Assembly (NCBI RefSeq): GCF_013340845.1
Contig: NZ_AP020335.1
Location: forward strand, 992,001-1,056,000
Direction of reading: 5' to 3'
Origin: Hydrogenovibrio marinus
GTDB taxonomy: Bacteria > Pseudomonadota > Gammaproteobacteria > Thiomicrospirales > Thiomicrospiraceae
DNA length: 64,000 nucleotides
The notes under the pieces were generated by a model, which saw only the letters and a program-made list of their open reading frames with translations, searched no databases and was not told the origin of the DNA. Every line of letters begins with the position of its first letter. Position 1 is the first letter of the stretch. The translations under genes and the position numbers were made by a program. Below, piece after piece: positions 14,129 through 24,802 of this stretch.

Positions 14129-16402
14129 CTAGTCAAAGCTCTTTCCAAAATAGAAGTAAATAGATTGCTTACTTGGATTGTGATATCCGTAGGCAAGATA
14201 TGCAGGTCCTAAAGGCGTATTCATGCCGAGGAAAACACTGACAGCTTGTTTAGTCTTATCCCAGTCGATTTTCTCTGGCGCTGTATAGCTACCAAATACA
14301 TTCCCGGCTTCCATGGTAGCACCCAGATAAAGCGGAAAGTGAAATACGGAGTTGCTTTCACCCAGCAGGCGGTAGATGTACTTCAATCGAGCAAAGACGA
14401 TCTGGTTACCTATCAACTCGTTTTGACGAAATCCGGATAACCTCTGGAAACCACCCAAAGTATAAAACTGACTACTCTCAAAACCGATAGGGCCGTTCAT
14501 ATCGGTGTATTCCGCATAGAAATTGAAGGTATGTCGGTGAAAAGAGCGGTAGCTCGAGAGCTTGAAAACATCCGTGTGGCTTTCCAATGAAGGTTCATAT
14601 TTGCTGGAAATGCCCGAAAAACCGTAATATAGCAGCGTACCGGATGTTGGGAAAGCGACATGGTCTAGTGTGTCATGCGCAAGCCCGACGGTGGTGGCGG
14701 TTTGGTGGTATTTGTCGCGGATTTCTTTTGAGGTTTTGTGCCCGATAACCAACTCACCACTTTCATAGTAATACTGGGTGAACAGTCTGTTGTTGGTGGT
14801 GATGTTAACGCCAAGTTCCAAGCCGGTTTGTATGCGCTTTTTATCTAGAGCAATAGAGAAGGTTCCGAAAGATGCATTGTTATAAAGGTAGTTTTCGTCC
14901 TGGTAATCAGCGAAGGGTTTGACGTAAAGACGTTGTCCTTGGGTAATGGGCTGGTAGAACTCAGTGCGTGCATGTTGAATCTCACCGATCTGTAATTCAT
15001 TTTTCCATTCAGCCCCCATATCATTCACTGGCTGGTAGGTGTGTTTGAAGCCCAAGTTGAATTGGGTGTCGTCTCCAAGGTTTGAAGCCAGGTTAAATTT
15101 GAGTTTAAAGAAGTTTGGTCCCCACTCAGGTTCGGAAGTATGTATCACCAACTTTCCTTGACCTTCGTGGTTGATGAAGTCATAACTGACATTTTTGAAA
15201 AAACCCAAACCATACAGATATGAGAGATCCGTTTCCAGTTGGGTTCTGTCTAGCGGTCGTTCGGTTTTCTGATGGATATAATGCAGGATAACGTTGTTAG
15301 CAATGCCTGTTTTATTGTCTAGTTCGATTGTTTTGACAAGCAAAGAATGACTGCGATGTTCGTTAGGTGGACTGTAAGGCTCAGGCAGTGCCAGTTTTCT
15401 TAGTGCATTATCATGCTTGGTTACAGCTTGCTCGCCACGTTCGATAAATAAGATGCTTTTGTCAAAGTCAGTAGAGGTGAACCCAGTTAAGTCAGGACAA
15501 ATCAGGACATCTTTCGAAGTCAGTGTAGAAAGCTGTTGCAAGCTGTTGTTGAGTGTTAGACCGGTAATCAATTGATTGGTGATGTCGACAAAGCTTTTGA
15601 GTTTGTCACGGTGTGCTCGCTCGTCATGTATATCGGAAACGATAACAATGTCTGCGCCCATCTTTCGTACCACGTCAATGGGGGTGTTGTCGGTAATGCC
15701 TCCGTCCACCAAGAGGTGTTTTCCGATTTTAACCGGTGCAAAAATACCCGGTACAGACATACTAGCTCTCAATGCTTGAGACAGGTTTCCTTGTTTTAAA
15801 ACAACGCTTTGACCTGTGGCAATATCGGTAGCAACTGCTCGGAAAGGAATGGGGAGTTTGTCAAAGTTCTCCGACGGCGCGGTATTGAGCAACAGGCTTT
15901 CCAGTAGGACGTCTTGTTTCTGTCCTTGAATCAAGCCGTTGGGCAGACGGAAAGTCCAGTCATGCATGCCGACTTCGCCTTTGATGTAGTAACCAAACTG
16001 CTGTTGCTTACGTCGAAACGACTGGTAGTAACGTTTTGGATCGTCATTGAAAGTTTGCTCCCAGTCGACATGGGTAACGAAGTGCTCTATTTGCTTAATG
16101 GGTAAACCTGCAGCATAGAGACCGCCTATCAATGCGCCCATGCTGGTTCCAGAGATATAGTCGATAGGAATGTGTCTGGCTTCTAACGCTTTGATGACTC
16201 CAATGTGGGCAAGCCCTCTAGCGCCACCGCCAGCGAGCACCAGCCCGATTTTCGGGCGGACATGTTCAGGCGTTTTTTCGCCTTTTACCTCTGGGCCCGG
16301 TGTGGGTTGTACAGGAGTTGAAGGTGTTTGAAGTTCGCTGGCATGAGCATAAGAAAACAACTGAACACTGATTATTAGCAGGATAAGCAGGGAGTGTTTC
16401 AT
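14129..16402 (-). CDS. outer-membrane patatin-like phospholipase (PlpD-like)
   Basis: A secreted fusion protein of the bacterial patatin/NTE class with a C-terminal surface-antigen barrel, as in PlpD. Counting from the chosen start, residues 1-20 are a signal peptide ending in YAHA; the patatin domain follows with the oxyanion GGGARG (58-63), the nucleophile S87 in GTSMG and the DGG aspartate in LLVDGGITDN. A POTRA-like part (about 340-425) and a 16-strand-type barrel fill the rest. The second Met is used because GGCGG lies seven bases before it and a signal peptide then begins directly. Probable type Vd autotransporter or membrane lipase. Confidence 0.88.
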   Translation of the reverse strand: MKHSLLILLIISVQLFSYAHASELQTPSTPVQPTPGPEVKGEKTPEHVRPKIGLVLAGGGARGLAHIGVIKALEARHIPIDYISGTSMGALIGGLYAAGLPIKQIEHFVTHVDWEQTFNDDPKRYYQSFRRKQQQFGYYIKGEVGMHDWTFRLPNGLIQGQKQDVLLESLLLNTAPSENFDKLPIPFRAVATDIATGQSVVLKQGNLSQALRASMSVPGIFAPVKIGKHLLVDGGITDNTPIDVVRKMGADIVIVSDIHDERAHRDKLKSFVDITNQLITGLTLNNSLQQLSTLTSKDVLICPDLTGFTSTDFDKSILFIERGEQAVTKHDNALRKLALPEPYSPPNEHRSHSLLVKTIELDNKTGIANNVILHYIHQKTERPLDRTQLETDLSYLYGLGFFKNVSYDFINHEGQGKLVIHTSEPEWGPNFFKLKFNLASNLGDDTQFNLGFKHTYQPVNDMGAEWKNELQIGEIQHARTEFYQPITQGQRLYVKPFADYQDENYLYNNASFGTFSIALDKKRIQTGLELGVNITTNNRLFTQYYYESGELVIGHKTSKEIRDKYHQTATTVGLAHDTLDHVAFPTSGTLLYYGFSGISSKYEPSLESHTDVFKLSSYRSFHRHTFNFYAEYTDMNGPIGFESSQFYTLGGFQRLSGFRQNELIGNQIVFARLKYIYRLLGESNSVFHFPLYLGATMEAGNVFGSYTAPEKIDWDKTKQAVSVFLGMNTPLGPAYLAYGYHNPSKQSIYFYFGKSFD

Positions 16403-16419
16403 TATGCCGCCTATCATTG

Positions 16420-17274
16420 TCAGCGCTTTCCGTTACCGCCTGCCTTGAGAAGCAGTACATCTAACCAGCGATTGGGGAGGATTCGTTTCAGCCAAGCAAA
16501 CAGATGGGTGGGGATGGTTACCGGGTAGCGAATCTTGGGTTTGTTGGCGGAAATGATTCGTTCAACAACATCACTGACTGCTTCAGGTCCAAGTGTGAAA
16601 GGCGCTGCGGCACCTTCTTTTTCAAGCCGCTGAATCATTGAGTCGTAACTGTCTTGGTGTGCACTTGGTTTGCCGGCAATCCAGCGCTGATACTGCTTGA
16701 ATGAATTGGCGCGGAACTCTGATAAAATTGGCCCCGGTTCAATCAAGCTCACGTGAATGTTGTCTTTTTTAAGCTCAAGTCTTAAGGTATCTGCCAAGCC
16801 TTCAATTGCGAATTTACTCGCATTGTATGCACCGCGGTACGCCATAGCGGCAAACCCCAGAATTGAACTGTTATAGATGATTTTGCCACCGCCGTTTTGT
16901 CGCATGACCGGCACCAGTAAATTGGTCAATTCCTGTGTGCCGAACACATTGGTTTCAAACTGGTAGCGTAATGCATCGCGAGATAAATCTTCCACAGCAC
17001 CCGGTAACCCGAAAGCGCCGTTATTGAACAAGACATCAATTTTACCCTCGGCCATTGTGAGTAATTCATCAACAGCATGATGGATAGAGTCCGAATCGGC
17101 TAAGTCCAACTTCAAACAGTTAATGCCCATTTGGCGGATTTTGGCGACATCTTCTTCTTGCCGGCAACTACCGATAACGTGATAGCCTTTGGCGTGAAGG
17201 GTTTTAAGGGTGTAATGACCGATGCCGGTAGAACAGCCAGTAATGAAAATAGTTAGGTTTGAGTTTGAAGTCAT
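16420..17274 (-). CDS. short-chain dehydrogenase/reductase
   Basis: A classical SDR of 284 residues using NAD(P)H. The cofactor motif TGCSTGIG is at 12-19, the NNGAFG motif in the middle, the catalytic Ser in IIYNSSILG and the YNASK pair (YxxxK). These residues make it catalytically complete, but the substrate cannot be told. It lies 17 bases upstream of the patatin gene on the same strand and is probably cotranscribed with it. The stretch LFAWLKRILPNRWLDVL near the C-terminus is amphipathic and may attach it to a membrane. Confidence 0.9.
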   Translation of the reverse strand: MTSNSNLTIFITGCSTGIGHYTLKTLHAKGYHVIGSCRQEEDVAKIRQMGINCLKLDLADSDSIHHAVDELLTMAEGKIDVLFNNGAFGLPGAVEDLSRDALRYQFETNVFGTQELTNLLVPVMRQNGGGKIIYNSSILGFAAMAYRGAYNASKFAIEGLADTLRLELKKDNIHVSLIEPGPILSEFRANSFKQYQRWIAGKPSAHQDSYDSMIQRLEKEGAAAPFTLGPEAVSDVVERIISANKPKIRYPVTIPTHLFAWLKRILPNRWLDVLLLKAGGNGKR

Positions 17275-17464
17275 GTCGGTGTTTTTGTGGGTAACTTTGC
17301 CAGATATTGTTTGTGAATCTCAATACTTGTCATCTTAGAATATTTCGGTTGGATGCCCAAGCCATAAATGAATGCTTTAATTTCGATAAAACCATTCAAT
17401 TCTTATATAATAAGCCATTCTTTTTATTTCGAGTTTTGTTTTCGGGTTTTGAATTCATTTAGCC

Positions 17465-18148
17465 ATGTCTCTGATTAAACGTTATTTAATTGCTGGATTG
17501 CTTGTGTGGCTGCCTTTGGGTGTCACGATTGCGGCGTTGATTTTTCTGGTCAATCTGTTTGATAAGAGTTTGGTTTTGCTGCCGAGACACCTTCGCCCGG
17601 AATACTGGCTAGGATATGAAATTCCAGGTTTTGGCGTCATCCTATCGTTTTTGTTGATTTTGATTACGGGAATGTTGGTCGCCAATTTCTTTGGTCGTTA
17701 CCTATATGGTTGGTGGGAAAAGTTCCTGGCAAGAATTCCGCTGGTGCGTTCAATTTATATGGCAGTCAAGCAGATTGCGGAAGCATTGTTTGGCTCTGGC
17801 GCGGAAACTTTCCAAAAGGTGTATTTGATTCAGTATCCACGTGAAGGCCTGTGGACCTTGGCATTTCAAACCAGTCGTACCCATGGTGAAGCGCAATTGA
17901 AAACAGGGTTGATTGATGCTGTGAACCTGTTTGTGCCGACTACGCCAAACCCGACTTCAGGATTTTTTCTTATTGCCTCTCGACATGAAATTCTCGAACT
18001 GGATATGAGTGTAGATGATGCATTGAAAATGGTGATATCAGGTGGGGTAGTTGTTCCGCCGTGGAAGAAGGTGCCAGAAGTTGTACCAGACGTCGCACCG
18101 GAAGTTGCCATCCCTGAACAGAATCTAGCGCCGACAAGCGAAAAATAA
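17465..18148 (+). CDS. DUF502-family membrane protein
   Basis: A 227-residue protein of the DUF502 family, unknown function. Two membrane segments are seen (about 8-30 and 50-75), then the family stretch [18 protein letters not shown], a domain containing the [15 protein letters not shown] motif, and a low-complexity [11 protein letters not shown] tail. The gene lies 41 bases before aspS in the same direction, an arrangement seen in several gammaproteobacteria. Confidence 0.9.
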   Translation: MSLIKRYLIAGLLVWLPLGVTIAALIFLVNLFDKSLVLLPRHLRPEYWLGYEIPGFGVILSFLLILITGMLVANFFGRYLYGWWEKFLARIPLVRSIYMAVKQIAEALFGSGAETFQKVYLIQYPREGLWTLAFQTSRTHGEAQLKTGLIDAVNLFVPTTPNPTSGFFLIASRHEILELDMSVDDALKMVISGGVVVPPWKKVPEVVPDVAPEVAIPEQNLAPTSEK

Positions 18149-18189
18149 ATTTTATTAAAAACAATTTTCAATTTAAAGGTAAAAAACAC

Positions 18190-19968
18190 ATGATGCGTAC
18201 ACACTACTGTGGACAAGTTACAGAAGTCTTAGAAAGTCAAAAAGTCACAGTTGCCGGCTGGGTGCATAGACGCCGAGATCATGGTGGCGTTATTTTTATC
18301 GACTTACGTGACCGTAGCGGCTTGGTGCAGGTAGTGGTAAATCCGGATGATGCGGACAAATTTGCTAAAGCGGAAAGAGTGCGTTCAGAGTATGTGTTGA
18401 AAGTGGAAGGTCAGGTTTGCGCGAGAACACCGGAAACCATCAACCCTAAGATGGTGACAGGTAAGGTTGAAATTGTTGCGGATAGCATTGAAATCCTGAG
18501 TGCTTCTGATCCGATTCCTTTCCAGTTGGACGACAAAAATATTTCGGAAGAAGTGCGTTTGACTTATCGTTATTTGGATTTGCGTCGTGATGAAATGCAG
18601 CAAGCGATGAAAACCCGTTATAAAGTGACACGTTCTATGCGTCGTTACCTAGATGATAACGGCTTTATGGATATGGAAACGCCAATCCTAACCAAATCTA
18701 CGCCGGAAGGGGCGCGTGACTATTTGGTGCCTAGCCGAACGCATCCAAATAAATTCTTTGCATTGCCTCAGTCACCTCAGTTGTTCAAGCAATTGTTGAT
18801 GATGTCTGGTTTTGACCGTTACTACCAAATCACGCGTTGTTTCCGTGATGAAGACTTGCGTGCAGACCGTCAGCCAGAATTCACTCAGTTGGATATCGAA
18901 ACCTCATTCATGACGGAAGAAGAAGTCATGGACATGATGGAAGGGTTGGCAAAGACCATTTTCCGTGAAGCGGTTGATGTGAATTTCGACTATGAGTTCC
19001 CTCGTATGCCTTATTCTGAAGCGATTGAGAAGTACGGTATCGATCGTCCTGATTTGCGTATTCCTTTGCAGTTGGTTGATGTGGCTGACTTGTTGCAAGA
19101 TATTGAGTTCAAAGTATTCTCTGGTCCTGCAAAAGATCCTATGGGTCGTGTTGCGGCATTGCGTGTGCCACAAGGCGGTACACTTTCCCGTAAGGAAATC
19201 GACGATTACACCAAGTTTGTAAGCATCTATGGTGCAAAAGGTTTAGCGTACATCAAAGTCAACGATCTTGCGGCAGGCTTGGATGGTTTGCAGTCTCCGA
19301 TCGTTAAATTCTTCCCTGATCAAGCGATGGAAATCATGCAGCGTGTGGGCGCGGAAGATGGTGATATCGTATTCTTTGGCGCGGACAACGCGAAGATCGT
19401 TAACGAAGCATTGGGTGCATTGCGTTGCAAGCTGGGTGAAGATCTTGGCTTGATCGAAAAAGAATGGGCGCCAGTTTGGGTAGTTGATTTCCCAATGTTT
19501 GAAATGGATGAGAAAACCGCTAGATTGACTGCAATTCACCATCCATTCACGCAGCCTAAAGCCACAACAGAAGAAATTTTGAATCATGACAAGCCAGAGC
19601 TGATGTTGTCTCGCGCTTATGATTTGGTTATCAACGGTATCGAAGTGGGTGGCGGTTCAGTGCGTATCCATGACACCAAAATGCAAGCTGCTGTCTTGAA
19701 GATGCTAGGCATCTCAGATGAAGAAGCCAAAGATAAGTTCGGGTTCCTATTGAACGCTTTAAAATATGGTTGTCCTCCGCATGCGGGTATGGCATTCGGC
19801 TTGGATCGTTTGGTCATGTTGATGGCGAATCGTGATTCGATTCGTGATGTTATTGCCTTCCCGAAAACACAATCTGCTGCTTGTATGCTGACTGAAGCAC
19901 CAGGTGTGGTTGATGATGGACAATTGGCAGATTTGGATTTGCGTTTCCGTAAGCCAGCACGCGATTAA
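18190..19968 (+). CDS. aspS: aspartyl-tRNA synthetase
   Basis: A class IIb synthetase that charges tRNA-Asp. At 592 residues it has the bacterial form with an N-terminal OB-fold ([22 protein letters not shown] region), the catalytic core with motif 2 ([16 protein letters not shown]), the bacterial GAD insertion and motif 3 ([12 protein letters not shown]). Two ATG codons are adjacent; family starts (MRT.YCG) suggest the second, at 18193, may be the true one. An AAAGGT site lies upstream. No GatCAB gene is seen in the window. Confidence 0.96.
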   Translation: MMRTHYCGQVTEVLESQKVTVAGWVHRRRDHGGVIFIDLRDRSGLVQVVVNPDDADKFAKAERVRSEYVLKVEGQVCARTPETINPKMVTGKVEIVADSIEILSASDPIPFQLDDKNISEEVRLTYRYLDLRRDEMQQAMKTRYKVTRSMRRYLDDNGFMDMETPILTKSTPEGARDYLVPSRTHPNKFFALPQSPQLFKQLLMMSGFDRYYQITRCFRDEDLRADRQPEFTQLDIETSFMTEEEVMDMMEGLAKTIFREAVDVNFDYEFPRMPYSEAIEKYGIDRPDLRIPLQLVDVADLLQDIEFKVFSGPAKDPMGRVAALRVPQGGTLSRKEIDDYTKFVSIYGAKGLAYIKVNDLAAGLDGLQSPIVKFFPDQAMEIMQRVGAEDGDIVFFGADNAKIVNEALGALRCKLGEDLGLIEKEWAPVWVVDFPMFEMDEKTARLTAIHHPFTQPKATTEEILNHDKPELMLSRAYDLVINGIEVGGGSVRIHDTKMQAAVLKMLGISDEEAKDKFGFLLNALKYGCPPHAGMAFGLDRLVMLMANRDSIRDVIAFPKTQSAACMLTEAPGVVDDGQLADLDLRFRKPARD

Positions 19969-20029
19969 GCGCACAATACCCGTTATCTAAAAACCTCTCC
20001 AAATCACGGAAAGGGCATACAATTAATCA

Positions 20030-20054
20030 AAGGCGTGAATGACATTTACGCCTT
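20030..20054. terminator. strong hairpin between aspS and nadA
   Basis: AAGGCGTGAAT and ATTTACGCCTT form an 11-bp stem, with one G-T pair, around a GAC loop. No real T-run follows, so it may be a weak terminator or attenuate expression into nadA, whose start lies 24 bases downstream. Confidence 0.5.
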
Positions 20055-20077
20055 AAGTTTATTCACTTGGAAGAACT

Positions 20078-21181
20078 ATGTCGGAATTATCTCCTACGCA
20101 ACAAGCCTCAGGCTTGGCAAAATCCGTTCCGCTTGAATTGGTTAATAGTATTAACCAATTAGCGCAGTCCGCTACGCCTGCAAAACTTCTCAGCGAAGCA
20201 GAGCGCGACTCTCTCAAAACCAAAATCAAAGCTTTGTTGAAAGAAAAGAATGCTCAAATCGTTGCGCATTATTATGTCGATGCGGAGCTGCAAGCTTTGG
20301 CGGAAGAAACTGGCGGGAAAGTAGCAGACTCTTTGGAAATGGCAAATTTCGGCGCGCAATCCGATGCCGATATTTTGGTGGTTTGCGGGGTACGTTTCAT
20401 GGGCGAGACAGCGAAAATGTTGAGCCCGGAAAAAACAATTCTGATGCCGGATTTGGAGGCGAACTGTTCTCTTGATATCGGCTGCCCGGCGAAAGAGTTC
20501 GCCGAGTTCTGCAAACAATATCCTGACCGTAAAGTGGTGGTGTATGCCAACACCAGTGTTGAAGTTAAAGCGATTGCTGACTGGGTGGTGACATCGGGTA
20601 ATGCCCTGAATATCGTCAACCATCTGAAAGAGCAGGGTGAAAAGATTATTTGGGCGCCTGATCGTCATTTGGGTCACTGGATTCAGAAAGAAACCGGCAT
20701 GGATATGATTCTATGGCAGGGGCAGTGCATTGTTCATAATGAATTCCAGGTGTACGAGTTGAAAAGCCTGAAAGAAAAACATCCTGATGCCAAGGTATTG
20801 GTGCATCCTGAGTCGCCTGAAGAAGTGGTTGATTTGGCGGATGTAGTTGGCTCGACGCGTGTCATGATTGAAGCGGTGAGGGATTTGCCGGATCAAGAGT
20901 TTATTGTCGCGACGGACTTGGGGATTTTCTACAAGATGCAGCAGTTGGCGCCTGAGAAAAAACTGATTGTTGCGCCGACTGCGAGCAAAGATGGGCACTG
21001 CATCAGTTGTGCACATTGTCCGTGGATGGCCATGAACGGCTTGGAAAATCTCTATCATTGTCTTCGTGACAGCACAGGTGAAATCCTGATTGAAGAGAAC
21101 ATTCGCCAAAAAGCTTTGGCATCGGTAAACCGTATGCTAGAGTTTTCCAGACAAGCAGGTTTGGTGAAGGCGAACAAATAG
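20078..21181 (+). CDS. nadA: quinolinate synthase A
   Basis: An iron-sulfur enzyme that condenses iminoaspartate with dihydroxyacetone phosphate to quinolinate, the second step of NAD synthesis. The 367-residue length matches the E. coli-type enzyme. Conserved segments include [22 protein letters not shown] and three likely cluster cysteines in [16 protein letters not shown] and [11 protein letters not shown]. The nadC gene is 32 kb away, and nadE 23 kb. It leads directly into ruvC, 18 bases downstream. Confidence 0.96.
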   Translation: MSELSPTQQASGLAKSVPLELVNSINQLAQSATPAKLLSEAERDSLKTKIKALLKEKNAQIVAHYYVDAELQALAEETGGKVADSLEMANFGAQSDADILVVCGVRFMGETAKMLSPEKTILMPDLEANCSLDIGCPAKEFAEFCKQYPDRKVVVYANTSVEVKAIADWVVTSGNALNIVNHLKEQGEKIIWAPDRHLGHWIQKETGMDMILWQGQCIVHNEFQVYELKSLKEKHPDAKVLVHPESPEEVVDLADVVGSTRVMIEAVRDLPDQEFIVATDLGIFYKMQQLAPEKKLIVAPTASKDGHCISCAHCPWMAMNGLENLYHCLRDSTGEILIEENIRQKALASVNRMLEFSRQAGLVKANK

Positions 21182-21199
21182 CCTTAAACAGGAGAATAA

Positions 21200-21718
21200 G
21201 TGCCGAAGATTCAACGTATACTAGGTGTCGACCCGGGATCACGCAAAGCGGGATTCGGACTCATTGAATCAGGGCGCTATCATCCTAACTATCTGATTAG
21301 CGGTGTCATCCGTGTCGAAAAGCTCTCAGGTGCAGAGCGCTTAAAAACCATTTTTGAGTCGGTAATGCAGATTCTCGATCAATATCAGCCTGATGTTATG
21401 GCGATCGAGAAAGTTTTCGTATACAAAAACCCCAACTCTGCTATCAAGCTCGGACAGGCGAGAGGGGTAATACTCTGCGCCGCGGCGATGAAAAATGTGC
21501 CGATTATGGAATATACTCCGACCCAGATCAAAAGTACCGTGGTTGGTAACGGTCACGCTAACAAAGATCAGGTTCAATATATGGTGAAGACCTTGTTAAA
21601 ACTCTCGGAAACCCCGCAGGAAGATGCGGCGGATGCTTTAGCGGCGGCCTTGTGTCATGACCGTTATCTGACCTTGGGAATCAACCCCGAAGATATTTCC
21701 AAGGGAACGAAATTTTAA
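21200..21718 (+). CDS. ruvC: crossover junction endodeoxyribonuclease RuvC
   Basis: The Holliday junction resolvase that works with RuvAB. Its four acidic residues are visible: the Asp in GVDPGSRKAGFG, the Glu in AIEKVFVYKN, and the Asp pair in EDAADALAAALCH. The 172-residue length is normal. GTG start with an AGGAG site seven bases upstream. It follows nadA in place of the usual yebC. Confidence 0.96.
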   Translation: MPKIQRILGVDPGSRKAGFGLIESGRYHPNYLISGVIRVEKLSGAERLKTIFESVMQILDQYQPDVMAIEKVFVYKNPNSAIKLGQARGVILCAAAMKNVPIMEYTPTQIKSTVVGNGHANKDQVQYMVKTLLKLSETPQEDAADALAAALCHDRYLTLGINPEDISKGTKF

Positions 21719-21753
21719 GAGTAAGATTCCAGGATTAAATTTTAGGAATAGAT

Positions 21754-22368
21754 ATGATTGGCTTTTTATCCGGTAAACTCCATGCAAAACAACCACCAAT
21801 GCTGTTGATTGATGTCAATGGCGTTGGTTATGAGGTTGAGGCACCCATGTCGACTTTCTACGCGCTGGGTGAGCTTGGTGCACAGGTTACGGTGGTCACA
21901 CATATGCATGTACGTGAAGACGCTATGTTGCTGTTCGGCTTTGCGACGGAGTTGGAAAGAAGCTTGTTCAGAGAGCTGATTAAAGTTAATGGTATTGGCG
22001 CTAAGATGGCGATTGGCATCTTGTCGGCGATGACGGTTAATGAGTTTGTCGGATTGGTGGAAGTCGCTGATACCGCTGCATTGACGAAGATTCCAGGGGT
22101 TGGAAAAAAGACAGCGGAACGTTTGGTGATTGAGATGCGCGATCGTTTGAAAGGCTGGCAGGGCGATGCTTGGATGGGCTTGACGAAATCTAATGCTTCT
22201 GTCGCCACGGCATCGGTGCAAACGAACAGTGCTACATCAACGGCGGTGCAGGCACTGATTACCCTTGGGTATAAACCTGCACAAGCAGAACAAATGGTCA
22301 AAGCCGTTCCAGAAGGGCTGAGTACGGAAGAGACAATCCGTAAAGCATTACAGTCCATCAAGCTTTAA
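21754..22368 (+). CDS. ruvA: Holliday junction branch migration protein RuvA
   Basis: The tetrameric junction-binding subunit of RuvAB. Conserved segments are MIGFLSGKL at the start, the helix-hairpin-helix pairs [12 protein letters not shown] and [15 protein letters not shown], and the C-terminal domain ([15 protein letters not shown]) that contacts RuvB. 204 residues, normal length. The ruvB gene follows only after a 190-base gap that includes a copy of the dispersed repeat, an unusually wide separation for this pair. Confidence 0.96.
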   Translation: MIGFLSGKLHAKQPPMLLIDVNGVGYEVEAPMSTFYALGELGAQVTVVTHMHVREDAMLLFGFATELERSLFRELIKVNGIGAKMAIGILSAMTVNEFVGLVEVADTAALTKIPGVGKKTAERLVIEMRDRLKGWQGDAWMGLTKSNASVATASVQTNSATSTAVQALITLGYKPAQAEQMVKAVPEGLSTEETIRKALQSIKL

Positions 22369-22380
22369 TATTTTTTAGAT

Positions 22381-22400
22381 AAAAATCTGCCAGGTTGGGG
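22381..22400 (+). repeat. dispersed 18-nt repeat, single copy between ruvA and ruvB
   Basis: AAAAATCTGCCAGGTTGGGG lies 12 bases after the ruvA stop codon. It has no inverted partner here, so it cannot form the hairpin seen at paired sites. Confidence 0.85.
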
Positions 22401-22558
22401 CATGGAAAAGATAGGTTTTACTACCTATTCTTAGGCTTGTCTTCATTTTTTTGTCATAAAATTCGCCTCAAATATCACGGCATAAATGTTTATAATTGAT
22501 GCCTGTTAAATGAGAATCAACACGCAAAATAGAAGACGGAATAAAGGACTCATTACGA

Positions 22559-23578
22559 ATGATTGAAACGGATCGAATTGTCGGAGGTCAAGCTCAAGAA
22601 GAAGACATGTATGTGTCTCCAAGTGTCCGTCCTCAAATCATCTCCGACTATATCGGCCAGCAAGCTGTTCGTGACCAGCTTCAACTGTCTATTTCTGCGG
22701 CAAAGATGCGCGGCGAACACTTGGATCACGTGCTACTTTATGGTCCGCCAGGGCTAGGAAAAACAACACTTTCGCATATCATCGCTCAGGAAATGGGGGT
22801 GACACTGCGTCAAACTTCAGGTCCTGTCATTGAAAAGCCGGGTGACTTGGCAGCAATCTTAACGCGCTTAGAGCCGCATGATGTATTGTTCGTGGATGAA
22901 ATCCACCGCCTGAGCCCGATTGTTGAAGAAGTGCTTTATCCTGCGATGGAAGATTTTCAGATCGATATCGTCATCGGCGACGGCCCCGCTGCGCAAAGCG
23001 TCAAAATTGATATTCCCCCTTTTACCTTAGTTGGTGCCACCACGCGTGCAGGGTTGCTGACGTCTCCGCTGAGAGACCGCTTCGGTATCGTACAACGTTT
23101 GGAATTTTATTCGGTGGAGGAGTTGTCTCAAATCATCCGCCGCTCTGCGAATATCTTAGGGATTGAATCCGATGATAGAGGGGCAATTGAAATCGCCAAG
23201 CGTTCCAGAGGAACACCTCGTATCGCCAACCGTTTGTTGCGCCGTGTGCGTGATTACGCGCAGGTGAAGGGCAATGGTATTGTTACCGCAGAAATCGCCG
23301 ATGCCGCATTGAATCTGCTCGAAGTCGATCCATTAGGATTGGATAAGATGGATCGCCGTCTTTTGGAATTGTTGATTCATAAGTTTGAAGGGCGCCCGGT
23401 GGGTATTGACAGTATCTCGACGGCGTTGGGAGAAGAGCGTGGCACCATCGAAGACGTGATAGAACCGTTTTTGGTTCAGCATGGTTTTTTAGTGAGAACA
23501 CCGCGCGGTCGTGTCGTCACAGGTCATGCTTATACCCACTTGGGGTTAGAAAACCCGGAAAAAGAATTGTTTGAGTAA
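22559..23578 (+). CDS. ruvB: Holliday junction helicase RuvB
   Basis: AAA+ motor that drives branch migration with RuvA. Walker A is [10 protein letters not shown], Walker [12 protein letters not shown], sensor 1 is in [10 protein letters not shown], and the winged helix has the RTPRGRVVT motif. 339 residues, normal length. Its own upstream region between the repeat copy and the start may carry a separate promoter. Confidence 0.97.
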   Translation: MIETDRIVGGQAQEEDMYVSPSVRPQIISDYIGQQAVRDQLQLSISAAKMRGEHLDHVLLYGPPGLGKTTLSHIIAQEMGVTLRQTSGPVIEKPGDLAAILTRLEPHDVLFVDEIHRLSPIVEEVLYPAMEDFQIDIVIGDGPAAQSVKIDIPPFTLVGATTRAGLLTSPLRDRFGIVQRLEFYSVEELSQIIRRSANILGIESDDRGAIEIAKRSRGTPRIANRLLRRVRDYAQVKGNGIVTAEIADAALNLLEVDPLGLDKMDRRLLELLIHKFEGRPVGIDSISTALGEERGTIEDVIEPFLVQHGFLVRTPRGRVVTGHAYTHLGLENPEKELFE

Positions 23579-23621
23579 AGCATTATTCGAAACGCATTAG
23601 TTTGAAAAAGGATTGGATTGA

Positions 23622-24320
23622 ATGAGTGATAGTTTGTCTTTAACAGAATTGGTTTTTAATGCCAGCCCGGTTGTACAAGGTGTCATGGCATTGTTGCTGG
23701 CGATGTCGATTATGTCTTGGGCGATTATCTTTGCGAAATCTTTTCAGTTGAAAAAAGCCAGAGAAGCCGCTAACGAATTTGATGAATTGTTTTGGAATAC
23801 ACCAGAACTTTCAACACTTTATACCCAGTTGAATAACGGTGAAGTGCCGATGACAGGTTCTTCATTGATTTTCGATGCCGGGTTTAAAGAGTTTGTACGT
23901 CTTAAGAAGCAAGGTGTTACCGATACTTCAGATTTGGTGACAGGAACACAGCGTGTGATGAAAGTCGCTTTTACCAAGCAGGCTGAGATTTTGGAAAACC
24001 GCATTGCGTCTTTGGCAACGGTAGGGTCTTCTTCACCTTATATCGGGCTTTTCGGAACAGTATGGGGGGTTATGCATGCATTCTCTTCACTGGGTGATGT
24101 ACAAAACGCCACACTTTCAACTGTTGCACCTGGGATTTCCGAGGCGTTGATTGCGACGGCAATCGGTTTGTTTGCCGCGATTCCAGCATCGGTCGCTTTT
24201 AACCGTTTGACAGTCAAAGCGGATAAGTTGATCACGCAATATGAAAACTTTGCCGAAGGGTTCTTGACGATTATCCAACGTCAGGCACATATGGCTGAAC
24301 ACGCAAAAGACAAGGAATAA
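23622..24320 (+). CDS. tolQ: Tol-Pal system protein TolQ
   Basis: Inner-membrane proton-channel subunit of the Tol-Pal envelope constriction system, of the ExbB/TolQ/MotA family. Three membrane segments are visible (about 18-38, 130-155 and 165-195), with the conserved TVAPGISEALIATAIGLFAAIPA stretch spanning the last pair. It starts the run tolQRAB-pal-cpoB; the ybgC gene often found before it is absent, and ruvB lies 43 bases upstream instead. Confidence 0.95.
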   Translation: MSDSLSLTELVFNASPVVQGVMALLLAMSIMSWAIIFAKSFQLKKAREAANEFDELFWNTPELSTLYTQLNNGEVPMTGSSLIFDAGFKEFVRLKKQGVTDTSDLVTGTQRVMKVAFTKQAEILENRIASLATVGSSSPYIGLFGTVWGVMHAFSSLGDVQNATLSTVAPGISEALIATAIGLFAAIPASVAFNRLTVKADKLITQYENFAEGFLTIIQRQAHMAEHAKDKE

Positions 24321-24330
24321 CGGAGTTATT

Positions 24331-24774
24331 ATGTCAATGCGTTCAAGTCTAAGGGGTGGTCACCGTAAAAAATTGATGTCAGAGATGAATGTCGTGCCTT
24401 ATATCGACGTGACACTGATTCTGCTGATTATTTTTATGATTACAGCGCCAATCGTACAGCAAGCGGTGACGGTGGATTTGCCACAGACACCGAAGATCGT
24501 CAACAAAAGCAAAAACAAAGTTTCCAATCAGGTGCCTTTTGTCATTACTGTGACCAAAGAAGGGTATTACAAAACCTCGGATGACACGAAAACGCTTTTG
24601 AGTTTTGATGAGATTGCAGCACAAATCGTGGCACGATCACAGTTGCACCCAGACCAACTATTTACCATTCAAGGTGACAAGTTAACGCCATACCAAAACG
24701 TTATGCGATTGTTCGTGACGTTGAAAGCTAACGGTGTTGATAAGGTTTCCTTGGTGACGCAACCTGAACAATAA
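24331..24774 (+). CDS. tolR: Tol-Pal system protein TolR
   Basis: Single-pass inner-membrane partner of TolQ, of the ExbD/TolR family. The transmembrane helix (about 22-42) contains the essential Asp in VVPYIDVTLILLIIF, used for proton transfer. The periplasmic domain follows, ending KANGVDKVSLVTQP. It lies 10 bases after tolQ. Confidence 0.95.
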   Translation: MSMRSSLRGGHRKKLMSEMNVVPYIDVTLILLIIFMITAPIVQQAVTVDLPQTPKIVNKSKNKVSNQVPFVITVTKEGYYKTSDDTKTLLSFDEIAAQIVARSQLHPDQLFTIQGDKLTPYQNVMRLFVTLKANGVDKVSLVTQPEQ

Positions 24775-24802
24775 TTGTGTATAGGTTTCAGAAAACAGCA
24801 TT

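Noticed and set aside
22381-22400. Single repeat copy as a terminator between ruvA and ruvB
   Set aside because: With no inverted partner it cannot form the hairpin, and no T-run follows.
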